A stretch of DNA of 64,000 nt from SIG480 sp045595365 (GTDB taxonomy: Bacteria > Bacillota > Clostridia > Oscillospirales > JAAYXM01): positions 1-64,000 of the forward strand of contig JAZOAI010000027.1 in NCBI GenBank assembly GCA_045595365.1. The letters are read 5' to 3'. Every line of letters starts with the position of its first letter. Position 1 is the stretch's first letter. Of the stretch, positions 39,239-47,639 are shown piece after piece. Made by a program: the position numbers and the translations under genes. The notes beneath the pieces are model-generated. The model ran no database searches, was not told where the DNA came from, and was given only the letters and a program-made list of their open reading frames with translations.

Positions 39239-39738
39239 TTCTCCTCTTTATGTTGTTTTTTCTTCATCAGTTTTTCTATCATCTTAAACAAAGGAAGCCC
39301 TGCGCCATAGCACGCGACAGCCTGCCCTGCCCCTACCGTGAGAATATTGTACCATAACGGAAGCGCTTCCATCCCATCTACAAGCACATATGTGAGCATC
39401 GCGCCGACAAACAGCGCATTTATGACAACAGCGGGAAGCGGAAGGAGCCATTTGTTCTTAATCTTAGCTGCCATATATGAGGCAATGAACGTTGCCGCCG
39501 TTCCTACCAGGACATCCCAAGGCAGTGTAAGCCCGAATGACATCCCGATAACATTTGCGAGGAAGCAGCCTAAAGTCAGCCCTATAACCGCTTCTCCCAT
39601 AAAAAACGGAAGAATGCAGAGCGCTTCACTTATGCGAAGCTGGATGGGGCCAAAGGAAAGCGGCGAAAACGCGAAGGTCAGAACCGCGTATGCCGCAGCG
39701 ACAAGCGCAGTGCGTGCAACACGAGAGGTTTTGTTCAT
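39235..39738 (-). CDS. queT: QueT-type ECF transporter S component (queuosine precursor uptake)
   Basis: A 167-aa membrane protein with about five helices. FSPLSFGPIQLRISEALCIL and the nearby GLTLGCFLANVIGMSFG are characteristic of QueT, which supplies preQ0/preQ1 or related bases for tRNA queuosine through the shared ECF module. GGAGG precedes the ATG. I looked for a preQ1 riboswitch in the short leader and found none. It is transcribed with the metal-binding lipoprotein from a strong promoter. Confidence 0.85.
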   Translation of the reverse strand: MNKTSRVARTALVAAAYAVLTFAFSPLSFGPIQLRISEALCILPFFMGEAVIGLTLGCFLANVIGMSFGLTLPWDVLVGTAATFIASYMAAKIKNKWLLPLPAVVINALFVGAMLTYVLVDGMEALPLWYNILTVGAGQAVACYGAGLPLFKMIEKLMKKKQHKEEN

Positions 39739-39771
39739 GGTTATCCTCCAAACATAAATTAAATTTTCCTA

Positions 39772-39800
39772 ATTATATCAAAAAACCAATTATTTTTCAA
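39772..39800 (-). promoter_or_regulatory. Sigma-A promoter of queT
   Basis: On the minus strand TTGAAA, 17-bp spacer, TATAAT, 34 bp ahead of the start codon. Confidence 0.8.
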
Positions 39801-39811
39801 GTATACTTTCA

Positions 39812-39881
39812 CGCCCCTCAGGTGCGCGGCAAAAGAACAGAGCAGATATCGAATCCGATATCTGCTCTTTTTGAGGGGCGC
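39812..39881. terminator. Nested inverted repeats between degV and queT
   Basis: The inner hairpin AGAGCAGATATCG/CGATATCTGCTCT (39838-39868) sits inside an outer pair CGCCCCTCA/TGAGGGGCG (39812-39820 with 39873-39881). T runs are modest on both strands. It most likely ends the degV transcript on the minus strand; a plus-strand T run is actually better, so the use is uncertain. Confidence 0.5.
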
Positions 39882-39923
39882 TTTTTCGTAAAAGCACGTA
39901 CAATATTCAATTGTTATTAAATT

Positions 39924-40775
39924 TTACTTTTCCAAAAACAGGACTCCGAGAGTTCCCGGGCCGCAGTGGGTGGAAATCGTACAGCTTGCGCGGGAGATGT
40001 AAATTTCTTCAAAAATCCCGGCTTCCTCAACCTGCCGCTTCACCGCCGCGAGCCTTTCGTCTGACACGCCGGAATGGGTTATATACATACGCTTTCCGTC
40101 AATATCGGGGTATTTTTCAAACTGTTCTGCAACATACTGAGAAAGAACGCGGTCCATATTTCCGCGGTACTTCTTTGCAGCGTGAAGCTCGCCTGTTTTG
40201 TTGTCAACCTCAATCGAAACCTTAAGGCCGAGCACGCCTGCGGCAAGCGCCGCAACGCCTGAGCATCTTCCGCCCGCTTTCATAAAGTCGAGAGTTTCAA
40301 GAACAAAGCTGCAGTGGCTCTTCTCCCGAAGGGCAGACACCTCTTCAACTATCTGTTCTGCGCCCATTCCCTCGGCGATTCTGTCGCCTGCTTCCATAAC
40401 AAGAAGCGCGATAGCTGATGAAACATTTCTCGAATCTATGACATAAACTCCGGGAAGCTCTGCCGCCGCAAGAACACACGACTGATAGCTGCTCGTTATT
40501 GCAGAAGAGAGTGTGAAGTGGATGACTTCACAGCCTTCATCTGTCCACTTTTTGAAATATTCTATATATTCTGCCGTGTTTATCGCCGAGGTTTTCGGCA
40601 AAATCTTTTTTTCGCGGAAAGTCTTATAAAGGTCATCCGGCATTATATCAACGCCGTCAAGGTACGTCTTATCCTCAAGGGTTATCGGATATGAAATGAG
40701 ATTTACGGAATATTTTTCCGCAAGCTCTTTCCCGATATCGCAAGTGCGGTCTGCACTGAGAATAATCTTTGGCAT
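39924..40775 (-). CDS. DegV family fatty-acid-binding protein (FakB-like)
   Basis: A 283-aa two-lobed DegV protein. SADRTCDIGKELAEKYSV opens it, with KTSAINTAEYIEYFKKW, a fatty-acid-site Ser/Thr in TLSSAITSSYQS, and the C-terminal HCGPGTLGVLF. Family members hold a fatty acid for phosphorylation by FakA; a FakA-type kinase is encoded at 47640-49289 in this window. It is a single gene on the minus strand, followed by yebC upstream with 26 bp between. Confidence 0.93.
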   Translation of the reverse strand: MPKIILSADRTCDIGKELAEKYSVNLISYPITLEDKTYLDGVDIMPDDLYKTFREKKILPKTSAINTAEYIEYFKKWTDEGCEVIHFTLSSAITSSYQSCVLAAAELPGVYVIDSRNVSSAIALLVMEAGDRIAEGMGAEQIVEEVSALREKSHCSFVLETLDFMKAGGRCSGVAALAAGVLGLKVSIEVDNKTGELHAAKKYRGNMDRVLSQYVAEQFEKYPDIDGKRMYITHSGVSDERLAAVKRQVEEAGIFEEIYISRASCTISTHCGPGTLGVLFLEK

Positions 40776-40801
40776 ATCTTTTCCCTCTCTTTTAAGATTA
40801 A

Positions 40802-41524
40802 TTATTCCTCTTCCCAGTTGTGATATACATTCTGAACGTCGTCGTTATCGTCAAGCATATCAAGAAGCTTCTGCATATTTTTGATGTCATCCTCGCCCTC
40901 AAGCTTCATATAGTTCTGCGGAACAAGCTCAGCCTCTGCTGAAACTACGTTATACCCCGCGGCGGTGAGCGCCTCGCTGACGGATGAAACCGCTGTCGGG
41001 TCACAATAGACCTCTGCCGCCTCTTCCGAAACCTCAACGTCATCAGCGCCGGCATCAAGGCACGCCATCATGAGCTCATCCTCATCAGTTTCTCCGCGCT
41101 CGAGGATAACAATACCCTTATTGTCAAACTGCCAGCTTACGCACCCGCTCGCGCCGAGGTTCCCGCCGAACTTGTCAAAATAATGGCGCATCTCCGAGGC
41201 TGTCCGGTTTCTGTTGTCCGTCATCGTCTCAACGATTACGGCAACGCCACACGGCCCGTAACCCTCATATACTATTGTTTCATAGTTTGCGCCGTCAGCA
41301 CCTGATGCGCGCTCAATTATGCGCTTGATGTTGTCGTTGGGAACGTTGTTCGCCTTAGCTTTCGCGATGCACGCGGCAAGCTTCGAGTTGCTGACCGGGT
41401 CGGGCCCGCCCTCTTTGACCGCAACAGACATCTCGCGGCCAATTTTTGTGAAAATCTTTGCGCGCTGAGCATCTGTTTTTTCTTTTTTATGCAGAATATT
41501 TTTCCATTTTGAGTGTCCTGACAT
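40802..41524 (-). CDS. YebC/PmpR family protein
   Basis: A 240-aa protein that begins MSGHSKWKNILHKKEK, the universal start of the YebC/TACO1 family, with normal length and three-domain layout (GYGPCGVAVIVETMTDNRNR in the middle). Long annotated as a transcription regulator; recent work on the family ties some members to ribosomes stalled on proline runs. Downstream on the same strand is the DegV gene. Confidence 0.95.
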   Translation of the reverse strand: MSGHSKWKNILHKKEKTDAQRAKIFTKIGREMSVAVKEGGPDPVSNSKLAACIAKAKANNVPNDNIKRIIERASGADGANYETIVYEGYGPCGVAVIVETMTDNRNRTASEMRHYFDKFGGNLGASGCVSWQFDNKGIVILERGETDEDELMMACLDAGADDVEVSEEAAEVYCDPTAVSSVSEALTAAGYNVVSAEAELVPQNYMKLEGEDDIKNMQKLLDMLDDNDDVQNVYHNWEEE

Positions 41525-41614
41525 TGTATTTCCTCATTCCTTATAATCTTACATATCAGTATACATCATCACAATGAATTTTTCAAGACAATTAAACTAA
41601 TTTTACTTTTCTTT

Positions 41615-41644
41615 GAATAATCCTCGACAAATTTGTGCAGACTA
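41615..41644 (+). promoter_or_regulatory. Candidate forespore (sigma-G/F-type) promoter
   Basis: GAATA (41615-41619), 18-bp spacer, CAGACTA (41638-41644), one mismatch from the sigma-G -10 box CATNNTA. It precedes the 37-aa Asn/Gln-rich gene by 53 bp. Confidence 0.35.
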
Positions 41645-41697
41645 TGAATACATCATTGTGAAAACAGTGGTGATACACTTTTATGAGGTGACTTTAA

Positions 41698-41811
41698 ATG
41701 TCAAAGGAAAACTACCAGAACAACCAGAGCCAGAGCAACCAGAACAACCAGCAGAACAAAAACAATCAGAATCAGAGCAACAACAAGAAGAACGAAAGCG
41801 AAAGCTACTAA
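41698..41811 (+). CDS. Asn/Gln-rich small protein, 37 aa, possible spore protein
   Basis: ATG at 41698 follows a strong ribosome site (GAGGTGA, 6 nt spacing) and the ORF ends TAA at 41809-41811, 12 bp before a clean terminator. The product has 13 Asn, 8 Gln, 6 Ser and 4 Lys in 37 residues and almost no hydrophobic residue. Such composition recalls gamma-type small acid-soluble spore proteins, which serve as amino acid stores, but it lacks their repeats, so the link is by composition only. A longer frame across the same DNA (41613-41900) lacks a ribosome site and runs through the terminator. Confidence 0.6.
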   Translation: MSKENYQNNQSQSNQNNQQNKNNQNQSNNKKNESESY

Positions 41812-41823
41812 GCTGGCTCAGAG

Positions 41824-41855
41824 AAAAGCTCCGGATTTTTCCGGAGCTTTTCTTA
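41824..41855 (+). terminator. Terminator of the 37-aa gene
   Basis: An 11-bp stem AAAAGCTCCGG with its complement and a T-rich loop and tail. Confidence 0.88.
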
Positions 41856-41884
41856 TTGACTTTAGCTATATTTTGCATTATACT
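41856..41884 (+). promoter_or_regulatory. Sigma-A promoter of dinB
   Basis: TTGACT, 17-bp spacer, TATACT, immediately after the preceding terminator. Confidence 0.8.
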
Positions 41885-41886
41885 TA

Positions 41887-41909
41887 TATTATCATTATAA
41901 ATGATAATA
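41887..41909 (+). promoter_or_regulatory. Perfect palindrome at the dinB transcription start
   Basis: TATTATCATT-ATA-AATGATAATA, arms of 10 bp with a 3-bp centre, starting 3 bp after the -10 box and ending just before the ribosome site. It has the look of an operator. It does not match the Gram-positive LexA box; the ATTATCAT/ATGATAAT halves resemble Fur-family sites in composition. Confidence 0.55.
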
Positions 41910-41926
41910 CGAAAGGAGGTATCTTT

Positions 41927-43135
41927 TTGGAACAGGCAATACTTCACTGTGACTTAAACTCTTTTTTTGCATCTGTCGAAGAAGTCAGAAACCCCGAGCT
42001 TCGCGCATATCCCGTTGCCGTCTGCGGTGACCCTAAAAAACGCCACGGAATTATTCTTGCAAAAAACGAAAAGGCAAAGGCGTTTGGGGTAAAAACTGCA
42101 GAAACCATCTGGAAGGCGCTTAAAAAATGCCCGAACCTCGTTCTTGTGCCTCCGCATTATGATGACTATGCTAAATATTCAAAAATCGTGAACGATATTT
42201 ACCTGAGGTATACAGACCTCGTCGAGCCCTTCGGCATCGACGAATCCTGGCTTGACGTCACGGGGTCATTACACCTTTTCGGAACTCCGCGGGAAATTGC
42301 AGATGATATCCGCCGCGTCGTTTTTTCCGAAACGGGGCTTACGGTATCTGTCGGCGTGTCATTTACCAAATCTTTTGCAAAGCTCGGAAGTGACTATAAA
42401 AAGCCGGATGCAACAACAGAAATCTCCCGCGGGAACTTCAAAACCATAGTCTGGCCGCTTCCCGTTTCTGACCTTCTCTTTGTAGGGCGGAGTACGAAAG
42501 ACGTTTTTTCGCGGCTCGGAATTAAAACCATCGGAGACCTCGCGCAAAGCTCGCGGGAAATGATTATCGCGCATCTCGGAAAAAACGGCGAGCTTCTCCA
42601 TAACTATGCAAACGGGATTGACGACTCTCCCGTTCAGTCAGCCTTTGAGGAGACTGACCCGAAATCCATAGGCCGCGGAATCACCTTCCCTCACGACCTC
42701 ACCGACATCACCGAAATCCGCACGGCGCTTACAGCGCTTTCAGATGACGTTGCCTCTCGCCTTCGCCGCCATAATAAGCGGGCGTGTTCTGTTTCCCTCA
42801 CCGTTCGCGACCCCGCCTTTAAAACAAGCTCAAGGCAAAAAACACTCTCTCGCCCCACCCACCTTTCAAGCGAAATTCTCGCTGCCTGCATTGAGCTTTA
42901 TAAAAAGCATTATGCCCGCGCCACAGCTCCTGTCCGTATGCTTACTGTCACTGCCGCGACACTTCTTGATGAGGAAGATGCTTCAGGTATGCAGATTTCC
43001 CTTTTCGGAGAGGATGAGATGTACCAGAAGCGCGAAAACGTTGAAATGACGATGGATGAAATCCGGCGCAGGTTCGGCCGCAGCTCGATGACCCATGCCT
43101 CACTCTTAAACGGAGACTTTTCGATTGAAAAATAG
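41927..43135 (+). CDS. dinB: DNA polymerase IV (Y family)
   Basis: A 402-aa translesion polymerase. Catalytic residues are in AILHCDLNSFFASVEE (first Asp) and GIDESWLDVTG (Asp-Glu pair); the first is preceded by the usual hydrophobic strand. Fingers, thumb and little-finger domains are complete. TTG at 41927 is the start, 6 nt after AAAGGAGGT; an upstream ATG at 41873 overlaps the promoter. The family copies damaged DNA. The control palindrome at the start of transcription is notable. Confidence 0.93.
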   Translation: MEQAILHCDLNSFFASVEEVRNPELRAYPVAVCGDPKKRHGIILAKNEKAKAFGVKTAETIWKALKKCPNLVLVPPHYDDYAKYSKIVNDIYLRYTDLVEPFGIDESWLDVTGSLHLFGTPREIADDIRRVVFSETGLTVSVGVSFTKSFAKLGSDYKKPDATTEISRGNFKTIVWPLPVSDLLFVGRSTKDVFSRLGIKTIGDLAQSSREMIIAHLGKNGELLHNYANGIDDSPVQSAFEETDPKSIGRGITFPHDLTDITEIRTALTALSDDVASRLRRHNKRACSVSLTVRDPAFKTSSRQKTLSRPTHLSSEILAACIELYKKHYARATAPVRMLTVTAATLLDEEDASGMQISLFGEDEMYQKRENVEMTMDEIRRRFGRSSMTHASLLNGDFSIEK

Positions 43136-43146
43136 CTCGAAAAACC

Positions 43147-43176
43147 TTGACAAATCCCCTATTTTGGGTGTATTAT
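43147..43176 (+). promoter_or_regulatory. Sigma-A promoter of guaB
   Basis: TTGACA, 18-bp spacer, TATTAT, 40 bp ahead of the guaB start. Confidence 0.75.
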
Positions 43177-43215
43177 ATTTTTTAATATAATTACAAAAAA
43201 GGAGCGTTGCAGATT

Positions 43216-44679
43216 ATGGATATTAATAACAAGGTTTGCGGTGAAGGCCTCACATTTGATGACGTTTTGCTTGTTCCGGCAAAAAGTGAAATTCTTCCTG
43301 CAGATATTGATGTAACTACTCGGCTTACAAAAAAGCTTTCACTTAACATTCCGGTTATGAGCGCTGCTATGGATACTGTCACGGAATCGCGCATGGCAAT
43401 CGCGGTTGCCAGAGAAGGCGGAATCGGTGTTATCCACAAGAATATGACAATCGAAGAGCAGGCCAATGAAGTCGATATGGTCAAACGCTCTGAAAACGGA
43501 GTTATCACAAACCCGTTCTTCTTAAGCCCCGAAAACACACTCGGCGACGCGGATGACCTTATGGCAAAATATCGCATCTCCGGCGTTCCGATATGCGACA
43601 ACGGCAAGCTTGTCGGTATTATCACAAACCGCGATATGAAGTTTGAAACTGATTATAACCGCCCGATAAGCGAGGTTATGACAAAGGACAACCTTGTCAC
43701 CGCCCCTGTCGGAACAACACTTGAGGATGCTACCGAAATTCTTCGCAAAAATAAAATTGAAAAGCTTCCCATCGTTGATATTGATATGGCGCTTCGCGGG
43801 CTTATCACAATAAAAGACATTGAAAAAGCGCTCCGTTATCCGAACTCTGCGCGCGATGATAAGGGCCGCCTTATAGTTGCTGCCGCCATCGGAAACACTC
43901 CCGACGTTCTCGACCGCGCAAAAGCGCTCTCCGATGCCGGGGTTGACGTTTTCACTCTCGACAGCGCTCACGGCCACCACATCGACATTGTACGCGCAGT
44001 TTCCAAAATCAAAAACGCATTCCCCCACGTTGAGCTTATCGCGGGCAACATCGCTACCCCCGAAGCTGCGCGTGACCTCATAGAAGCCGGTGCTGACGCG
44101 CTCAAGGTCGGTATGGGCCCGGGCGCTATCTGCACAACCCGAATCGTTGCAGGTATCGGAGTTCCGCAGATTACAGCAGTTATGACGGTTGCTGAGGTTG
44201 CTGACAAGTTTGGCATTCCGGTTATCGCCGACGGCGGCATCAAATACTCGGGCGACATCCCGAAGGCTATCTGTGCAGGCGCCTCAGTCATTATGCTCGG
44301 CTCCCTTCTCGCAGGGTGTGACGAAGCTCCCGGCGACTTTGAAATGTTCCAGGGAAGGCGCTTCAAGGTATACCGCGGAATGGGCTCTCTCGGCGCTATG
44401 GCAAAGGGCGGGCGCGACCGCTACTTCCAGCACAATAACCGCAAGCTCGTTCCCGAGGGTGTTGAAGGCCGTGTTCCTTATAAGGGGGCTGCAGGCGACA
44501 CTATCTATCAGCTCATCGGCGGTCTTCGCGCAGGTATGGGCTATTGTGGTGCGAAGAACATTGATGCGCTCCGCGAGAACGGCCGCTTCATAAAGATTAC
44601 GGGTGCCGGCCTCAAGGAAAGCCACCCCCACGACATCTACATAACAAAAGAAGCTCCGAACTACTCGGTAAGCCCATAA
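43216..44679 (+). CDS. guaB: Inosine-5'-monophosphate dehydrogenase
   Basis: A 487-aa TIM-barrel enzyme that oxidises IMP to XMP, the committed step to GMP. The catalytic Cys is in GPGAICTTR; two CBS domains are inserted at about 95-210. The flap KGGRDRYFQ and C-terminal GAGLKESHPHDI are present. ATG at 43216 lies 11 nt after GGAG; a TTG at 43207 is too close to the ribosome site. A terminator shared with the convergent pnp follows. Confidence 0.97.
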   Translation: MDINNKVCGEGLTFDDVLLVPAKSEILPADIDVTTRLTKKLSLNIPVMSAAMDTVTESRMAIAVAREGGIGVIHKNMTIEEQANEVDMVKRSENGVITNPFFLSPENTLGDADDLMAKYRISGVPICDNGKLVGIITNRDMKFETDYNRPISEVMTKDNLVTAPVGTTLEDATEILRKNKIEKLPIVDIDMALRGLITIKDIEKALRYPNSARDDKGRLIVAAAIGNTPDVLDRAKALSDAGVDVFTLDSAHGHHIDIVRAVSKIKNAFPHVELIAGNIATPEAARDLIEAGADALKVGMGPGAICTTRIVAGIGVPQITAVMTVAEVADKFGIPVIADGGIKYSGDIPKAICAGASVIMLGSLLAGCDEAPGDFEMFQGRRFKVYRGMGSLGAMAKGGRDRYFQHNNRKLVPEGVEGRVPYKGAAGDTIYQLIGGLRAGMGYCGAKNIDALRENGRFIKITGAGLKESHPHDIYITKEAPNYSVSP

Positions 44680-44691
44680 CAGAAAACATTA

Positions 44692-44726
44692 AAACCGGAT
44701 GTGGAAAGCCACATCCGGTTTTTCTA
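44692..44726. terminator. Bidirectional terminator between guaB and pnp
   Basis: Stem AAAACCGGATGTGG with CCACATCCGGTTTT, loop AAAG, and T/A runs on both sides. It serves guaB on the plus strand and the purine phosphorylase on the minus strand. Confidence 0.88.
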
Positions 44727-45548
44727 TTACATCTTCGAAATTGCGGCGGAAACGAGCTTTTTGAAATCTCCTCCGATTCGTTCTGCCATTTGCTTTATAT
44801 CCTCGTGGGTAAGCGGTGCCGCATTCAGCCCTGCCGCCATATTGGATATGCAGCTTATCCCGCAGACACGCATCCCCGCGTGGCGCGCCGCCATCGCCTC
44901 ACACGCGGTGCTCATTCCCACGGCATCTGCGCCCCAGAGCGCATATGTGCGGATTTCCGCAGGTGTTTCGTAATTCGGCCCTGAGGTCTGGATATATACA
45001 CCCTCAAAAAGCTTCACGCCCTGGCCCTTCGCCGCTTCTTTTATTATTTCTCGCAGTTCTTTATCGTAAACGCAGCTCATATCCGGAAACCGTGTTCCCA
45101 GCTCTTCTATATTCTCACCCGCAAGAGGCGACGGCACAAGGCTTGAGATATGATCCTTTATCATCATAAGCGCACCTTCACCAAAGCTTTTGTTAATTCC
45201 GCCCGCAGCGTTTGTGAGAAAAAGAATTTCCGCCCCCATAAGCTTCATAAGGCGAATGGGAAGAACAACCTCCTGCATGCTGTATCCTTCGTAGAAATGC
45301 ACTCTCCCCTGCATCATAACCGTAGGGACTCCTTCTATATACTTAAAAACAAACCGTCCCTTATGTCCGACGACTGACGAAACGGGAAACCCCGGAAGCT
45401 CGTCATACGAAATCTCGGCAACAATATCATCGCCCTCTGCAAATTCGCCGAGCCCGGAGCCTAAAACCAGCGCAACCTTGGGGACAAAGTCCGTCTTTTC
45501 TCTCACGGCGTCAAGCGCCAAAAGAAGTTTTTTATACATATCCGTCAC
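44727..45548 (-). CDS. Purine-nucleoside phosphorylase (trimeric type)
   Basis: A 273-aa enzyme with GSGLGEFAE, GHKGRFVFKY, QGRVHFYEGY and the substrate loop GMSTACEAMAARHAGM. It splits inosine or guanosine with phosphate to base and ribose-1-phosphate. GTG at 45548 is the start, 7 nt after GGAGGAG. It is the last gene of the minus-strand run yloU-fakA-recG-pnp, and convergent to guaB, another purine gene. Confidence 0.95.
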   Translation of the reverse strand: MTDMYKKLLLALDAVREKTDFVPKVALVLGSGLGEFAEGDDIVAEISYDELPGFPVSSVVGHKGRFVFKYIEGVPTVMMQGRVHFYEGYSMQEVVLPIRLMKLMGAEILFLTNAAGGINKSFGEGALMMIKDHISSLVPSPLAGENIEELGTRFPDMSCVYDKELREIIKEAAKGQGVKLFEGVYIQTSGPNYETPAEIRTYALWGADAVGMSTACEAMAARHAGMRVCGISCISNMAAGLNAAPLTHEDIKQMAERIGGDFKKLVSAAISKM

Positions 45549-45566
45549 TTTATTCTCCTCCGAATT

Positions 45567-47633
45567 TTAATTAAATGCATTTTTTCCGTCTGAAACATCA
45601 AACATTTCTATTATGCGCTGTTTTAAAAGCTTATGCTCGGGAAGTGAAAGTTCCCTGTCTGAGACAACAATTCTCTCAGCTTCACTCTTCGCCGCTTCAA
45701 GCACCTTCATATCCGACATAAAGCTCGCTATCTTAAGCGTAGGAAGCCCGTGTTGCCGCGTTCCGAAAAAATCTCCGGGGCCGCGAAGGCGCAAATCCTC
45801 TTCAGATATTTTAAACCCGTCGCTCGTTGCGCGGAGTGCTGAGAGCCGCTCACCGGCAGGAGTCCATCTCCCGACGTTGGAGAATAAGATACAATATGAC
45901 TTTGCCTGACCTCTTCCCACTCTTCCGCGAAGCTGATGAAGCTGTGACAGCCCAAACCTTTCGGAATTTTCTATTGCCATAACAGTTGCATTGGGGACAT
46001 TCACACCAACCTCAATAACCGTTGTCGAAACTATAGCAGAAGTCTCCCCCGATACGAAACGGCGCATAACCGCATCTTTCTCTTTCTGCCGAAGCTTTCC
46101 GTGGAGAACCTCTACCTTTTTCCCGAGAAACACAGTTTCAGAAAGTTCCTTTGCAAACTGCATAGCCGAGCGAAGCTCGCTCTCCTCATTCTCATCAATG
46201 AGCGGGCAGACTATATATGCCTGATGCCCCTGCTCAAGCTGCTTATTTATGAATTCATATGCATCGGCTCTCTTTGCATCGTTTACAATGAGCGTATCTA
46301 CGGGAATCCTGCCCGGCGGAAGCTCATCAATTACGGATATGTCAAGGTCACCGTACATTATTAGTGCAAGTGAGCGCGGAATCGGGGTCGCCGACATAAC
46401 AAGCTGGTGCGGGTTCTCCCCTTTTGACGCAAGCGCTGCACGCTGGCGGACTCCGAAGCGGTGCTGTTCGTCAACAATCATAAGCCCCAGCTTTTTAAAC
46501 TCCACGTCTTCACTTATAACCGCGTGGGTTCCGATAAGCAAATCTATTTCTCCTGCGGCGCAGGCCTCTTTTATCCTCTTCTTTTCTGATGAACGAAGGC
46601 TCCCCGTAAGCAAACCGCAGGTCATCCCGAGTTCTTTAAGTTGCGGGGACAGAGAGATGAAGTGTTGCTCCGCAAGAATCTCCGTCGGAACCATAAGTGC
46701 CGACTGGAGATTATTTATATGTGCAAGATATGCAGAAAATGCCGCAACGGCAGTCTTTCCCGAGCCGACGTCTCCCTGAACAATTCTGTTCATAGGTTTT
46801 GGCTTCTGCATATCCCGGCTTATTTCCTCCGTAACCCTGAGCTGTGCGCGTGTCATCTCAAACGGGAGAGCTTTATAAAAAGCATCTGCAGAAACGTTTT
46901 TTATTGCAAACCCGGTTTCCGTATCGCGTCGCCCTCTCAGATGCATAAGCCCGAGAGAAAGAACGAAAAGCTCTTCAAACACTAGGCGCCGTTTTGCTAT
47001 TTCAAGCTCCTCCTCGCTTGAAGGGAAGTGAATTTCGCGATAAGAATACCCGACATGAGCAAGCCTGAATTTTCTCCGGATATCCTCGGGCAAAGATTCT
47101 ACCAGCCCTCCCGAAAATTCGGATAAGGCGTTACGGATAGCTCCGCGCAGAACATCTGCCGAAATCCCCGAGGTAAGCGGATAAATCGGAAGGATAGCTC
47201 CGGTTTTTACCCCCGAGCTATCCTCGCTTTCAAATGTCGGATTTGTCATAGTAAGCCTGCCACCGCGTTCCTCAACCTTACCGAAGAAGATGTAGGTTTT
47301 GCCGGGAACAAGCTTGTCCACACTGTATTTCTGATTAAAAAAGGCGATATTTATCCCGCCCGACTCATCTACCGCCCGAAACTCCGCGAGCGAAAAACCC
47401 CGCCGGATTTTGCGTGTTCTGACGGGTGATGAAATGCGGGCTCGTATACACGCCTTGTCCCCTGCCCGAAGCTCCGAAATATCAAGGATTTTCCGTCTGT
47501 CCTCATAGTCGCGCGGGAAGAAGTTGAGAAGGTCTCCGACCGTAAATATGCCAAGCTTCGCAAAAGCCTCGGCACGCTTTTCTCCGACGCCCTTAAGGTA
47601 ACGTATTCCGGTGTTTAAGTCAGGGTTTGTCAT
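45567..47633 (-). CDS. recG: ATP-dependent DNA helicase RecG
   Basis: A 688-aa monomeric helicase that reverses stalled forks and branch-migrates junctions. An N-terminal wedge OB-fold domain is followed by Walker A GDVGSGKTAVA, the DEQH box, the SATPIPR motif, and the C-terminal helicase motif QLRGRVGRGQ. The next gene on the strand, pnp, starts 18 bp after the stop. The arrangement fakA-recG is common in Firmicutes. Confidence 0.96.
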   Translation of the reverse strand: MTNPDLNTGIRYLKGVGEKRAEAFAKLGIFTVGDLLNFFPRDYEDRRKILDISELRAGDKACIRARISSPVRTRKIRRGFSLAEFRAVDESGGINIAFFNQKYSVDKLVPGKTYIFFGKVEERGGRLTMTNPTFESEDSSGVKTGAILPIYPLTSGISADVLRGAIRNALSEFSGGLVESLPEDIRRKFRLAHVGYSYREIHFPSSEEELEIAKRRLVFEELFVLSLGLMHLRGRRDTETGFAIKNVSADAFYKALPFEMTRAQLRVTEEISRDMQKPKPMNRIVQGDVGSGKTAVAAFSAYLAHINNLQSALMVPTEILAEQHFISLSPQLKELGMTCGLLTGSLRSSEKKRIKEACAAGEIDLLIGTHAVISEDVEFKKLGLMIVDEQHRFGVRQRAALASKGENPHQLVMSATPIPRSLALIMYGDLDISVIDELPPGRIPVDTLIVNDAKRADAYEFINKQLEQGHQAYIVCPLIDENEESELRSAMQFAKELSETVFLGKKVEVLHGKLRQKEKDAVMRRFVSGETSAIVSTTVIEVGVNVPNATVMAIENSERFGLSQLHQLRGRVGRGQAKSYCILFSNVGRWTPAGERLSALRATSDGFKISEEDLRLRGPGDFFGTRQHGLPTLKIASFMSDMKVLEAAKSEAERIVVSDRELSLPEHKLLKQRIIEMFDVSDGKNAFN

Positions 47634-47639
47634 AAAAAA

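Noticed and set aside
39739..39771. preQ1 riboswitch expected before queT
   Set aside because: The leader is only about 30 nt and lacks the aptamer motif.
41613..41900. 95-codon frame overlapping the 37-aa gene, with a hydrophobic end
   Set aside because: No ribosome site at its start, and the hydrophobic tail is encoded by the terminator and the dinB promoter; the ribosome site and terminator fit the 37-aa frame instead.
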